DNA of 64,000 bases from NCBI GenBank assembly GCA_964289745.1, contig CAXYMM010000001.1:186001-250000 (forward strand). The letters are read 5' to 3'. The notes under the pieces were generated by a model that was not told where the DNA came from, ran no database searches, and was given only the letters and a program-made list of their open reading frames with translations. The position numbers were made by a program, and so were the translations under genes. This document shows, piece by piece, positions 7,875 to 19,081 of the stretch. The first letter of the stretch is position 1. Each line of letters opens with the position of its first letter. The stretch is from Ekhidna sp964289745. Lineage in GTDB: Bacteria; Bacteroidota; Bacteroidia; Cytophagales; Cyclobacteriaceae.

Positions 7875-10800
7875 CTACTGAGAAAGCGCAAATCTTAACT
7901 GAATTCCAGCCGCAGATGTGGCACGTCTATAAGGTGGCGAAATTTTAGGAACGGTCACGTTACGATCGAAGTAAAAACTGAAATCCAGTTGCTTGGTGAT
8001 CTTGTAAGTTATTGTTGGGCGAAGCTGGAATGTACGATTCCCATTGGTGATAATACTTTCGTCAAAAATCCTACGCTGAACAGTTTTAGAATCTCTCACG
8101 GAAGCAGCTATTCTTAGTGTAATGTCATTATTCAATGTGATCGTTCTTCCTCGCCACCTCCATGGAAGTTTGAATCCTACTTTGGAGTAACCAAGGTCTA
8201 TGGTGATGTCATTGTTTGTGGTTTCTGCTACCTGTGTATTGGAAAGATTTAAGGATAAACTTCGACTCTTCCTAAATTCTATTCTTGCAGAGATATTGTT
8301 TTGGGTTCTTATATTAAATCCAATGAGGGGGACAAATTGCTCTGAGATAACTACTTGATTAATAATGTAAACCGGTACAATCCCAGACTCATCCGTTCCA
8401 GCCATTGGGTAATCCAGTATACTGTTTTGAAGACCTATGACTGAGTCATCATAGATTAGGGAATTCGTAAAACTGGACACACTGTAAGTAGAATTGTAGC
8501 CATGAGAAATTGTGAAGGAGGAAAAAAATTCCTTTAAAGCTGGAATTTTAGATAGTGCCGTAAAATCCATCCGCCAATTGGGCAGGGGTATTTTTGGGAA
8601 AGACGAGAGCGCAATCTTATTAGCATCTCTTCCCGAATAAGCTGCGATAAAAGCAGGAATGATTACATCCTGCGAAATTGTGCTATAAGAAGTGGTATCG
8701 CCAGCAAAGCGTTCTGATCGAAGCCTATTTAACCGTCCTTGAACAATGGATAGGTTTCGCTCAAAATCAGCAAAAGCTTGAGAAAAGTTATCTGCAGCGT
8801 TCGACTCAAAAGCGGTAGAGATAGAGAGAAATGAAGTAGAGTAGCTCCCCGATCTAGATGGTGTTAGCGTTTCAAAATTATTAATTCCGTCAAAACGAAA
8901 TATTTCTTGATATTGGTTATTGATCCCACGGTTCCAAGACAATCGAATGCTCAGGTCGTCAAAAGGTTTTAGCTCTGTCTGAATATCTAAGTTTGTCTCA
9001 AAGCGCTGCCTAAATGGTGAGTTAAGATTGCGATTCTCTACCAGCCAGCCATTTCTGGCTGCTTTTTCTTTTATCCCACTGTCCTGACTTCCCAGAATAA
9101 ACTCAATGCCAGGTGCTGCGAAGGTGCGATCTAACCCAAACAGAAAAGGGCTTCGATCAAAGCCAGAGAATTCTGTACTTTCATTGATTGTGTATGAACC
9201 ATTAATTGATTTAAGCATCATCAAAAATTTTAACGCCTGATTGCCAGGGTTTAATTTTTCACCCCTTTCAGGTGGTGCTTTTGCATTTTTAAGAAAGGTT
9301 GCTTTGTCATACAGTCTATTGAAATCTATCCTTGGATTTATTCCACGAGTTCTCTGATTGCTCAAAAAATTCCCAAAATAAAGTGAATCTGGTACACCAC
9401 TACCCTGATCGATAGCACCTGCTACCCAACCATAGCCAACTGAGTAGCGTGCGTCCATACTGATCCAGTCTGTAAATGGCAGTTTATCTAATGGCAACCG
9501 ATAGTTCAAGGCTATATCTTGAGAGAAGTTCTTCATTCTCCCCAAATCCAGAATCTGATTTAAAATAAACTGTCTCTCTTTCCGGGTATCGATATATCCC
9601 TCAATCTCTCCTTCGGGTTCATCGATTACAGCATTGGCTGTAGCATTATAGGTTAGTCCTAGGCCTTTAGTAAGGTCCCATCGAAAGCCATAAGTTCTGA
9701 TAAAAGTAAAAAGTCGCTCGTATAATGGGGCTAACGGCTGTAGGGTATTGTCATAGTAAGTGGTAGACCTAAAGTCCCTTCTCAAATTGGTGGAAAAAGA
9801 TAAATTAGATGGTATAGGCGAAAAGTTAAAGTCTTTGAGTAGGGCAAAATATGGACTGGATAGCTCATCTGATTTTTTAAAAGGCTGAATGCTTAAAACT
9901 GCTGGTGAGAAATTGTAATTGATAGCTCCAGAAACAGTCCTATTCAATAGCTGTTGGGTATTTTCATTGCTCGATACTCTGTCACTGTATGCATAGCTAA
10001 AGGAGAAATTTTCGATATCGTAAATATTACTTCGCGCATCTTCCTTCACCTTCTTTTTCCTAACATTCGTGAAGTTAATGCTTCTTAGCGTAGAGCGATC
10101 TTCTACTATTCTACGATAGTTTTTACGTTCTTCTTCTGTATCAAATCGAGTAAGTGAGGGCTCTAAAAGTACATCTGGGTCGAGTGGATCAAACTGGGGT
10201 GTAATGATTGACTTTTCATAGCTTACAAACATAGGTACTACTAGGCCTGTCTTCTCAGGTTTCATAAACTTTTCAAGGTTGATATTGGCTGAAATATCAT
10301 ACTGCTTCGTTTCAGCTCTCGACCTTTCGGAAATTTTTTGTTGAATGCCCCCAAACCCAATTGAAACATACCGAGTTGAGGCGGATACTGTACCTAAATC
10401 CGCTAGCTGAGTACTTACCCTCGCATTGGCAGCCCACCCTGCTTTGCTGTCGAATTCAGTCACTCTTAATTCGTTTGCCCATAAGCAAAAGGACTTGGCA
10501 GAGCCTAAATTATCCTCTGGATTTCGTGCACCGATAATTAATTGAACTATCGCACTTGCATCGGGATTTCCACGAACTGTAAACGTATATTTCTTATCGC
10601 TAGAAGGCTGAGAAAAGGGAGCATTAAGGTCAAAGTTTGCCCTATTCCTAGCTGATTTCACCTCAACTAGCTCCTGAAGTGCTATGTCAATTTCGTTTTG
10701 TTTAGGCCATACAAAGGTTGGGTCTTCACTTCCATTTGGGGTTACTACAAGTGGAAGCTCTATTTCGTAATAATTATTATCATCTGAAGCAAAACGCAAA

Positions 10801-13800
10801 AAGCCATTGATTTCATTGTCTAGGAGAAGCCCGTCGCCATTGGCATGCAGGTGAAAGAACATTTTCAGTCGACCGTAATTAACCAAGTCAATTCGTTGGT
10901 TCCCATTGAAATCTTTGAAAATAGCCCGTCCATCTTTGTCGCTTAAATCCTCTACACATATTTGAATAGATTGCTCATTGAATCTTCGATTTTGTGTGGT
11001 GGTATTGTCTACATCCCGATTCAGTCCAGGGGGCAGTACATAACGAATGCCTCCTTTACCTGCTGTACTGTTTTCTTCTATGCTAACTATCGAAATATCA
11101 AAATCAGCTAAACTGGAATTGGGGATTTCACTCAATCCTGGATCTTGAAGCCCTGTCCCACTAAACTTCCGCCACTGACTGCCCACTAGCCGTAGCTGAG
11201 CCATTCTTAAGACCACGGGTTGAGACCATCCTGTCATATACATCCTGATATGCTTAATATCCCTTATACTAGCTGACCCTTCCACACGATCAAATTCTCG
11301 CACTGGAATTCTGAACTGATACCAAGTAGCCTCACCATTTGGTCCAACGTTCGTTATCTGATCAGTAATGTATTTCTGTGTTTTCAGAGAACCGCCTGTT
11401 GTGTTTGTCCCTTGATCCAGATTTATTACATATTCAAAATACCGATCATCTAAATCTACCCGATCATTTTCATTTATATCTTCTCTATTGGGAATGGTAG
11501 TAGATGAGGGGATGAAGTTATCGCTTCCAGAAGTGGTGATTGGGGAGTTGCCCTCCATTCCATTCCAGCTTTTATACCGTTGAACAATCTTCGCATTCAA
11601 ATTATCGTAAAAAGGATCTAAAATATACCTAAAATTGTCAGCAGAAATATCTCCATTTTCAGTATTTAAGGATATTCCTTTTTGTTGCAAAATGAGACTT
11701 TCTTCGTCATCTTTCAATCCATCAAGCCCAACATCCTGATTTTCTCTCGCTCCTGCGGTATTTTCAAAGAAGTTAGTGAGGGGTTGGTCTTCGGTTACGC
11801 GTCCCCACGGAGAATTAATGCTGACTACTGGCTCCCCATTAATAGGCAATCCATTTTCAAATGCATGTCGGTTGTCTCTGGCTACATCTTCCGAAATCAC
11901 ACCGAGATTGAAAATAAGCTGACCCCCATCTGTTAAATTAGAATTAACACGTCCATCTTTTATTATTCCTCGCTCTCCAGCAATAAAGGGGTCGAGAAGC
12001 CAAAACTCTATGTACTCTATGTTATTAACCTCAAAGTTGGTTTCAGAGATAATCGGTCTTGTAATTCCTGCCCACTTTTTCTCTGGGTTGGGTAGCAAAT
12101 CGTTAAAACTAGCAGGGTTATAGTTATATTGCCCTCGCTCTTCAGGAAAATAAGCAATATCAAAAATGGGTTCATTGGAATTGACCAATGTTTGATCGCG
12201 CTGAGGGAAAATTTCCTGCGGTAGCACGGGTCTTTCATAGTGATTCTCTAAATCAGATTCGGTGATATTGTCAGGTCTTACATTGCTCGCTGTTGCGTAG
12301 AATATGCTGTTATCAACGGTGTACCAAGCGATCTTCGCAGCGTTATATCGATTTTCTAGGTCTTTGGTGTCTGCTTCCGCAAAAGAGGCGGGTGTAGCTG
12401 CTAATCGCCAAGATTGCCATCCACTTATATTAATGGGAGTGATAGCGTTTTCAAAATCTTCAATATAGGAGGTTGCCTGCCCTTCCACCACGTTACTGGA
12501 TCTAGGAATGAGCTGTGCAAACTCGGCGTTGAACGTAATTAAAGATGTTTCTTTCGTGCTGACAAGTGGTAGTGCATCCACCATTTTAGTAAGAAAACGA
12601 GATTCATTTTGATAGTTTAGATCAATACCATATTGCGTATTGCTTACAGGCTCATTACCAACTGCAAAGCGACTGATTCCCCCAGGCCTTTCATTCAAAT
12701 GAAGTACCGTGGCACCAATATTGAAATCTTCATTGAACCGATAATCGAAGCGGGCTCCTGTAAGCGTTCGAGTTTGAAAATTGAAAACATCTGCTTTTTC
12801 AAAGGAGACATTAATGGTTTTTCCTGAGGTACACCATTGATCATTGATCGTGATACTTCCAAAGTTCGAGACCGTATAGTCTGTTCCCTGAGTGAGTAAT
12901 TGCCCTCCCGCCGTCACTACAACAGAATTTGGTTCAATATTGATTCCAGGTAATGAATATTCACATGAGGTACCTGCCGTGACGTGCCCTGAGATCACAA
13001 ATTTGTTTTGATTGGCTTTTAGTTCAGCAATAGCCTTATTTTCTTCATAGAGATCATTATAAACATATTTTTCAATCAGGTCGTCTTCTTCTGGAGAGTT
13101 GAATTGTTTCTCAAGAGTAGATCCGAAAGGTTCTAATACTGGAAAAATTATGTTTCCAGTTCGGGTATTAATGGAGACGCCTTCAATAAAATCGAAGTTA
13201 CCATCTGGTTGTCGATCATTGTTAGGGTTGAGCCGATCAAGTCCAAAAACCTCGAGTAAAAGTCGATCTTTCAACTGTTGACCTTCATGCAGTGAGGGGT
13301 TATCCTGACCAGTATCATCATCCCGGTAAATCACGCGTAGCTCGAATCCATCACGACTGATTTGGGAGGCATTGAGATTATAGATATTCTTCATCATTAA
13401 ATCCCAAGTTGGCACTTCTGTGTTGATAAGGTCTGGACGAAGTAACTTTAAATAAATGACCTCATTGTCTGCCCTATTTTGATAATCTTCTGTCAATTCG
13501 CCCACTTTGTATCTGCTCCCATTGAAAGTGTACTCATAAGCTACAGCAAGTATTTCATTGCTTTGAAGCCTTCTTGCTAGCGATATGTAACCTAAGTTAT
13601 CGCTAAGAGTAAATTCAGTGTCGCTGAGTCTACGTACTACAGACCCTGAATAGTAGTCTACAGACCCTTCATATCCTGGGAATGTTGACGCCACAAAAGG
13701 TGCTACCTGATCAAAAGAGATTACATTCAGGTTTGAAAAAAGTGAGTTGGCCTCATTGCGTGTGGGTCCTCCACGACCTGACCCTACACTGGGTACTTCG

Positions 13801-14951
13801 GGTTTATGAACCCGCGAGCCTTCACCTAAATCCATAAACCCAACAATATTTCGGGTGGTCTCGGTATCGTTGTTTAGGTTCAAGACATATATTTCGACCC
13901 TTGTAATGTTCACACCAGAAGTGATTTGTGGAGCTGTAGCCAGCCATCTTTCGTAATTGTCACGAAAAAAATGCCCTAAAAAGAAATGTCGATTTTCATC
14001 ATATTCAGATCCTTGTATTTCAAAATTCTGCCCTTGTCTGCCATTTTCTATGGTGAGTGACTCGCTTCTGCTTCGTTGTTGCGAAAGAAGTGTGGTAACG
14101 TATAGTTTACCAAACTGCAATTCGGTTTTTAATCCAAAAAGTGATTGTGCGCCTGACATTAATGAATTGCTGAGGGGCATACTTACATTTCCAATTTCAA
14201 TTTTTTTGATAATATCCTCTTCATAGCCTGTGTACTCAACTCTGAAGTTGTTTTGAAAATCGAATGTATTTTTGTTGTCATAATTAGCGGTGATAGCGAG
14301 TTTTTCTCCTACTTTCCCTACCACACTCATGCTGATGTGCTGATTCAAATTGAAGTTACCGTTTCGCTGTTGCCTAAGCGGGACTTGTGGATTATCCAGT
14401 CGTTGAAAGCGAGTTCCAAAATCAAGGTTTACAAAACCGTTGGGTTCAATATCTACATAGCTTCCCCCGAATATTCGGTCAAAAATAGGACCAATGTATA
14501 GTCTTGGTATCAAGTTTCTACCACTCACTGCGCTTTCTCCATCCAAGCTGGCAGAACGTACTTTGAAGTAATCTTTGTTCAACTTAGAATTGTTGTATTG
14601 GTTGAACTCCTCAAAACTCATAAAAGTAGCGGGGCGAAAATCTAACGAACCAATGCTCTCAAATACGGAGTAGGTGACGCCCGCATCCGTAGCAGAAGTA
14701 TCTGGGTTAAACCTAACCTGCATATCGAGCTCGGATGGATCACTCAGAAAAAGAGGAGATCTAGAAGTTCTATTTGAAAAAGGATCGCCGAAACGGTAAG
14801 TTGGCTGGAATGTTGGTTGCTTAGATGGGTTATAAGAAAGGGTATCGCTCTTTAGAGAATCTTGTTGCTGAAAAGCCTTTGCATCAATAAAAGCAACTAT
14901 AATAAATAGTACTCCTCCAAGTAAACGTATTATGTCAACTTTTGCTCTCAA
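7875..14951 (-). CDS. sprA: SprA, type IX secretion system outer-membrane translocon
   Basis: A 2358-residue protein of the SprA/Sov family. SprA forms the very large single-chain outer-membrane beta barrel through which type IX substrates (gliding adhesins, secreted enzymes) leave the cell. A signal sequence covers about residues 1-27 (hydrophobic LLGGVLFIIVAFI). The N-terminal third has family-typical segments such as FMSFEEFNQYNN, RLYIGPIFDRIFGGSYV and KLAITANYDNKNTF. The remainder is aromatic-rich alternating beta sequence ending in RLRFALSQ-type strands; the protein ends in a C-terminal beta strand. Length agrees with known SprA. It follows ruvA by 26 bases. The frame is intact over 7 kb, so the secretion channel should be functional. 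Confidence 0.97.
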   Translation of the reverse strand: MRAKVDIIRLLGGVLFIIVAFIDAKAFQQQDSLKSDTLSYNPSKQPTFQPTYRFGDPFSNRTSRSPLFLSDPSELDMQVRFNPDTSATDAGVTYSVFESIGSLDFRPATFMSFEEFNQYNNSKLNKDYFKVRSASLDGESAVSGRNLIPRLYIGPIFDRIFGGSYVDIEPNGFVNLDFGTRFQRLDNPQVPLRQQRNGNFNLNQHISMSVVGKVGEKLAITANYDNKNTFDFQNNFRVEYTGYEEDIIKKIEIGNVSMPLSNSLMSGAQSLFGLKTELQFGKLYVTTLLSQQRSRSESLTIENGRQGQNFEIQGSEYDENRHFFLGHFFRDNYERWLATAPQITSGVNITRVEIYVLNLNNDTETTRNIVGFMDLGEGSRVHKPEVPSVGSGRGGPTRNEANSLFSNLNVISFDQVAPFVASTFPGYEGSVDYYSGSVVRRLSDTEFTLSDNLGYISLARRLQSNEILAVAYEYTFNGSRYKVGELTEDYQNRADNEVIYLKLLRPDLINTEVPTWDLMMKNIYNLNASQISRDGFELRVIYRDDDTGQDNPSLHEGQQLKDRLLLEVFGLDRLNPNNDRQPDGNFDFIEGVSINTRTGNIIFPVLEPFGSTLEKQFNSPEEDDLIEKYVYNDLYEENKAIAELKANQNKFVISGHVTAGTSCEYSLPGINIEPNSVVVTAGGQLLTQGTDYTVSNFGSITINDQWCTSGKTINVSFEKADVFNFQTRTLTGARFDYRFNEDFNIGATVLHLNERPGGISRFAVGNEPVSNTQYGIDLNYQNESRFLTKMVDALPLVSTKETSLITFNAEFAQLIPRSSNVVEGQATSYIEDFENAITPINISGWQSWRLAATPASFAEADTKDLENRYNAAKIAWYTVDNSIFYATASNVRPDNITESDLENHYERPVLPQEIFPQRDQTLVNSNEPIFDIAYFPEERGQYNYNPASFNDLLPNPEKKWAGITRPIISETNFEVNNIEYIEFWLLDPFIAGERGIIKDGRVNSNLTDGGQLIFNLGVISEDVARDNRHAFENGLPINGEPVVSINSPWGRVTEDQPLTNFFENTAGARENQDVGLDGLKDDEESLILQQKGISLNTENGDISADNFRYILDPFYDNLNAKIVQRYKSWNGMEGNSPITTSGSDNFIPSSTTIPNREDINENDRVDLDDRYFEYVINLDQGTNTTGGSLKTQKYITDQITNVGPNGEATWYQFRIPVREFDRVEGSASIRDIKHIRMYMTGWSQPVVLRMAQLRLVGSQWRKFSGTGLQDPGLSEIPNSSLADFDISIVSIEENSTAGKGGIRYVLPPGLNRDVDNTTTQNRRFNEQSIQICVEDLSDKDGRAIFKDFNGNQRIDLVNYGRLKMFFHLHANGDGLLLDNEINGFLRFASDDNNYYEIELPLVVTPNGSEDPTFVWPKQNEIDIALQELVEVKSARNRANFDLNAPFSQPSSDKKYTFTVRGNPDASAIVQLIIGARNPEDNLGSAKSFCLWANELRVTEFDSKAGWAANARVSTQLADLGTVSASTRYVSIGFGGIQQKISERSRAETKQYDISANINLEKFMKPEKTGLVVPMFVSYEKSIITPQFDPLDPDVLLEPSLTRFDTEEERKNYRRIVEDRSTLRSINFTNVRKKKVKEDARSNIYDIENFSFSYAYSDRVSSNENTQQLLNRTVSGAINYNFSPAVLSIQPFKKSDELSSPYFALLKDFNFSPIPSNLSFSTNLRRDFRSTTYYDNTLQPLAPLYERLFTFIRTYGFRWDLTKGLGLTYNATANAVIDEPEGEIEGYIDTRKERQFILNQILDLGRMKNFSQDIALNYRLPLDKLPFTDWISMDARYSVGYGWVAGAIDQGSGVPDSLYFGNFLSNQRTRGINPRIDFNRLYDKATFLKNAKAPPERGEKLNPGNQALKFLMMLKSINGSYTINESTEFSGFDRSPFLFGLDRTFAAPGIEFILGSQDSGIKEKAARNGWLVENRNLNSPFRQRFETNLDIQTELKPFDDLSIRLSWNRGINNQYQEIFRFDGINNFETLTPSRSGSYSTSFLSISTAFESNAADNFSQAFADFERNLSIVQGRLNRLRSERFAGDTTSYSTISQDVIIPAFIAAYSGRDANKIALSSFPKIPLPNWRMDFTALSKIPALKEFFSSFTISHGYNSTYSVSSFTNSLIYDDSVIGLQNSILDYPMAGTDESGIVPVYIINQVVISEQFVPLIGFNIRTQNNISARIEFRKSRSLSLNLSNTQVAETTNNDITIDLGYSKVGFKLPWRWRGRTITLNNDITLRIAASVRDSKTVQRRIFDESIITNGNRTFQLRPTITYKITKQLDFSFYFDRNVTVPKISPPYRRATSAAGIQLRFALSQ

Positions 14952-14977
14952 AAACAGCGTTATACGGTTCGATTAGG

Positions 14978-15571
14978 TTAAGACCGTTTGAGGGCTTGCT
15001 TAATCAATTCTTCGAGTTTAACTCCCTCACCATGATCTTTCAAAATCTTATCCACAGTCTTTTCAGCAATTGATTTATTTACACCCAAAGTGGTCAAGGC
15101 AGATAACGCCTCGCTTCGTATAGTATTATTAACCTTTGGTTGAATTTCGAAGCTTTCATCCAATAAACCTTCTTTTTTCATCTTATCCTTCAATTCGAGA
15201 ATAATTCTTTGCGCTGTTTTGCTGCCAATCCCTTTGACTCCCTGTATTGTTCTCACGTCTTCATATATAATTGCCGCTTGTAGCTCCTTTGCATCTAATG
15301 AAGACAAAATCATCAGCGCAGTACTAGTTCCTACCCCACTTATCGACACTAAATCCAGAAATCGCTTTTTTTCTGATCGTTCGTAAAACCCAAAAAGCGT
15401 GTGTGCATCTTCCTTTATATGAAGGTAGGTTTGGATTAAAATATTTTCCTTATCCTTAATGTGGCTGTAAGTGTTAAGGCTTATTTTTACTTCATAGCCT
15501 ACCCCATTTACATCAATTATTATGTGGGTAGGGTCTTTGAAGGCTAGCCTGCCTTTCAAGTAGCTAATCAT
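14978..15571 (-). CDS. ruvA: Holliday junction branch migration protein RuvA
   Basis: A 197-residue RuvA, the DNA-binding tetramer that loads the RuvB motor on Holliday junctions. It has an N-terminal OB fold (MISYLKGRLAF; VNGVGYEV), tandem helix-hairpin-helix motifs (LVSISGVGTSTAL; IQGVKGIGSKTAQRII) and a C-terminal RuvB-contact domain (about 150-197). The start is ATG right after the maeB stop, a one-base gap, which implies co-transcription with maeB and sprA. Nothing unusual. Confidence 0.97.
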   Translation of the reverse strand: MISYLKGRLAFKDPTHIIIDVNGVGYEVKISLNTYSHIKDKENILIQTYLHIKEDAHTLFGFYERSEKKRFLDLVSISGVGTSTALMILSSLDAKELQAAIIYEDVRTIQGVKGIGSKTAQRIILELKDKMKKEGLLDESFEIQPKVNNTIRSEALSALTTLGVNKSIAEKTVDKILKDHGEGVKLEELIKQALKRS

Positions 15572-15572
15572 A

Positions 15573-17851
15573 CTAGGAATGCTTTTCTATTGATGCGTCG
15601 ACTACTGCTATGGCGACCATATTAAATATTTCTCGCACCGAGCTTCCTAGCTGTAGTACTTGTACTGACTTGTTCATGCCCATAAGTACGGGACCAATCA
15701 CCTCAGCACCTCCTATTTCCATTAGAAGCTTATAGGCTATATTGCCTGACTGCAAATCAGGGAATACTAGGGCATTAACATGTCCTCCATTCAAATCGCT
15801 GAATGGATAATACTTGGCTCTAAGCGCTCCGTTTATAGCTACGTTGGCTTGTATATCTCCATCAATAACAAAATCAGGCCATTTTTCTTTGGCCATTTTC
15901 ACGGCCTTGGTCACTTTGGTGGGTACTTCTCCTTTCGCCGATCCGAAATTAGAATATGATAATACTGCGATCTTAGGGTCGTGATCAAAAAATTTTACCG
16001 CTCGGTGCGTAAGCCCAATAATTTCTACCAGCTCTTCTGCAGTGGGGTTAAGGTTACAGTAGTATCTGCAAAAAAGAAAGTACCTTTTGGTGTATTGACG
16101 ATGTACATCCCAGCCACTCTATTTACCTCCTTTTCTGTGCCAATGATTTGTAACGCAGGAAGCACTGTTTTTGGGTAGTCGTTTGACAATCCTGAAATCA
16201 AAACGTCTGCTTCGCCTTTTTCCAGAAGCATCAGCCCAAAGTAGGTACGACTGCTCATCGCTTTTCTAGCTGAATGCATGGTCATCCCTTTTCGCTGCCT
16301 TTTTTTAAAATATTCTTCAGCGAATTTTTCAAGTTTTGCTTTGTCGTCTTTTGGGTCAATTATTTTACAATCCATTAACCCATCCAAATCGTTTTCTTCT
16401 ATCAACCCTCTGATTATTGATCTATTCCCAAGGAGTATGGGCGTAGCTATCTCCGCATCTAAGGTCATTTGAGCTGCCTTCAAAATATTGACATGATCTG
16501 CCTCCGCAAAGACTACTTTCTTGGTTTTTTTGAGTTGGCGAGCTCTCCCCACAAACCTTGTAATTAAGCGCTGATCTAACCCCACTCTTTCCAGTAGTTC
16601 GTCCTCATACTTTTTCCAATCTTCAATTTTAATTCTTGCCACTCCTGTTTCCATTGCTGCTTTTGCTACCGCTGGAGAAATGGAAGTAATAAGCCGTGGA
16701 TCCATCGGTTTAGGAATGAGATACTCTGCTCCAAACTTGAGGCTTTTCTTGCCATAGGCTTTCAAAACAATATCAGGAACTGGCTCTTTTGCCAACAAAG
16801 CAATGGACCTGACTGCCGCTAGCTTCATTTCTTCGTTGATGGTTCTTGAACGTACATCCAATGCCCCTCTGAAAATGTATGGAAACCCTAGTACGTTATT
16901 TACTTGGTTAGGGTGATCCGAACGACCTGTAGCTATAATAACATCATCTCTTGTCTCAATCGCCAAATTATATGCAATCTCTGGATCTGGATTAGCAAGC
17001 GCAAACACAATGGGGTCTTTGGACATTGATTTTAGCATATCAGGAGTTACCAAATCTGCAACTGATAACCCCAAAAAAACATCGGCTCCTTTTAAAGCAT
17101 CTGCAATCGTGTCTACCTCTTCATCGGTCACGTACTTTGATTTAATGGCATCAAGACCTTGGCGTTTTTTATTTAAAATGCCCTTGCTATCGGCCATGAG
17201 AATGTTTTCTTTCTTTGCGCCAAGCGAAATATATAAGTCTGTGCAGGCTACTGCGGCGGCACCTGCTCCACTAACCACGATTTTAACATCTTCTATGTTT
17301 TTTTCAACCACCTCAAGTGCATTGAGCAAGGCGGCACTCGATATGATGGCTGTTCCATGTTGATCATCGTGCATAATCGGGATGCTCATCTCATCCCTTA
17401 AAGTTTGCTCTATTTTAAAGCTTTCAGGAGCTTTTATATCTTCCAAGTTGATGCCCCCAAAAGTGGGCTCAAGGGATTTTACGATCTCGATGAATTTGTC
17501 TGGGTCTGTCTCGTTAATTTCGATATCAAAAACATCGATGCCAGCAAACTTCTTAAATAATACACCCTTCCCTTCCATTACTGGCTTTGATGCCTCCGCC
17601 CCAATATTTCCCAAACCAAGGACGGCTGTACCATTTGAGATAACTCCTACAAGATTCCCTTTTGCAGTATATCGATATACCGATTCTTTATCCTCTGCAA
17701 TCGCCAAACAAGGTTCTGCAACTCCCGGAGAATAGGCTAATGCTAGGTCGTGTTGCGAACCAACAGGTTTGGTTGAATTAACCTCTATCTTCCCTGCTGG
17801 CTTGCTTTCGTGATAGTCTAAGGCGTCTTTTTGTCTAATCTTCGTACTCAT
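15573..17851 (-). pseudogene. maeB: NADP-dependent malic enzyme, split by a one-base frameshift
   Basis: Two frames together encode a complete MaeB-type enzyme (oxidative decarboxylation of malate to pyruvate). The first frame (17851 to 16025, 608 residues) holds the malic N-terminal and NAD-binding domains (YSPGVAEPCLAI, MHDDQHGTAIISSAAL, GAGAAAVAC) and most of the C-terminal phosphotransacetylase-like domain. It ends at a premature TAG just after FFFADTTV. Restoring one A at about 16054-16056 (minus strand GTAACC to GTAAACC) gives NLNPTAEELVEIIGLTHRA and continues unbroken to the stop at 15573. The total is about 759 residues, the normal family length. All other residues look intact, so a recent mutation or a sequence error is more likely than old decay. 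The catalytic half would still be made. Confidence 0.88.
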
Positions 17852-17927
17852 CCCTTAAGCATGGTTTAGATGTTATTAGATAAGCGAGCAAATCTCACCA
17901 ACAATAAAGGATTAAACAAAACCAACG

Positions 17928-19013
17928 TTAATTATCCTCATGCCTCTTTTTGTCGATATCACTTTTTGTTTGAAAAGTGGCCAGTATAGTTTCCAACTCC
18001 CTTACCAGATTTTTCTTCTTTGTACCCGGCGAATCTACGTACCCCTCTACATAATAAAGGAGGTTTGCATCTTCGTCTACTATTGTATAACTAACAAAAG
18101 GGCCTCCTCTAGACATATCGTTTATTCGCCATAGACCTCGTGCCTCTACTGCAAAGTGTCCGTTGAAGTTGATTCGCTCTGTAAAAACAGGAATTTGTGG
18201 TTGACGCTCAATGTACACCTCTACATTATCCCCATCGTACAAAAACCTACTGGTAATTTTATCACGGAAAGCATCAATTTTATTAAATATGGATTGGTCT
18301 TTATATGGCTCGTAATAAACAAAGAGGCTCTGTTCGCTCTCCGCATCGATTAGCCTAAGCCAAAAAAAATTCTTTAAGTCTCGCGCTTTTTCCCACCCAT
18401 ATGGGATGGTTATATCCACATTATGCGCTTTGCCCAACGAAGCCTGAAGTTGCTTTTTGGTCTTCTTAAATAACTTCGATTGAATTGTTTTTCTAGCTGA
18501 GACTTCAAAAAATTCACGTATCTGAGACCTGTTATAATTGATTTTTCTTGCCAATATCTTCTCTGTCGAGGCAAATAAAAACAGGGCTGTCTGCCCTTTG
18601 GCAAATAGGTCTTTTCGAGTACGCATAAAGAGCGTAGTGTCGCGCTTAATTTGATTTAGTGATTGGCTGGTGAAGTACTTTTGAAGCGTCTGGCTATCGG
18701 CTGTCTTGCTGTCAAGTGTTATAACAAAAACCATGTTTCTAGCCGATTTTAAAACTGAATTGAGCTTTCGAGGACTTACTCTACTTACATTAAATAAAGG
18801 CTCATCTTGAGGTAACCCAAGCATAGGGGCAAAAAAAGTCTTCTTAAGTTCTTTACCAAGGATTGAATTATCCCATTGAGTTGAGTCCGCTACCAGAATA
18901 ATTTCGTCCGCTTCTCCTCTTGAGTTCTGTAGAAATTCTGATTTGAACCTATCTTTAGTCCCCTTTGAGCAAGAAAAAAGAACTAAACCGATTATAATCA
19001 AATGCTTGTACAT
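17928..19013 (-). CDS. DUF4837 family lipoprotein
   Basis: The preferred start is the ATG at 19013, because it opens directly with a lipoprotein signal (MYKHLIIIGLVLFSCSKG, lipobox Cys15); a start seven codons earlier is possible. The mature protein of about 345 residues matches the Bacteroidota-specific DUF4837 family as I recognise it (ADSTQWDNSILGKELKKTF; RGGPFVSYTIVDE). It is probably anchored in a membrane facing the periplasm. Function unknown. It ends a block of envelope genes and follows the lytic transglycosylase gene after 68 bases. Confidence 0.8.
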   Translation of the reverse strand: MYKHLIIIGLVLFSCSKGTKDRFKSEFLQNSRGEADEIILVADSTQWDNSILGKELKKTFFAPMLGLPQDEPLFNVSRVSPRKLNSVLKSARNMVFVITLDSKTADSQTLQKYFTSQSLNQIKRDTTLFMRTRKDLFAKGQTALFLFASTEKILARKINYNRSQIREFFEVSARKTIQSKLFKKTKKQLQASLGKAHNVDITIPYGWEKARDLKNFFWLRLIDAESEQSLFVYYEPYKDQSIFNKIDAFRDKITSRFLYDGDNVEVYIERQPQIPVFTERINFNGHFAVEARGLWRINDMSRGGPFVSYTIVDEDANLLYYVEGYVDSPGTKKKNLVRELETILATFQTKSDIDKKRHEDN

Positions 19014-19081
19014 GGTTAATAAGGTTGACTTCAATAGAACAAAAATCGTTCCTTTTCAACAAGTCTCAACTTTTATGGAGG

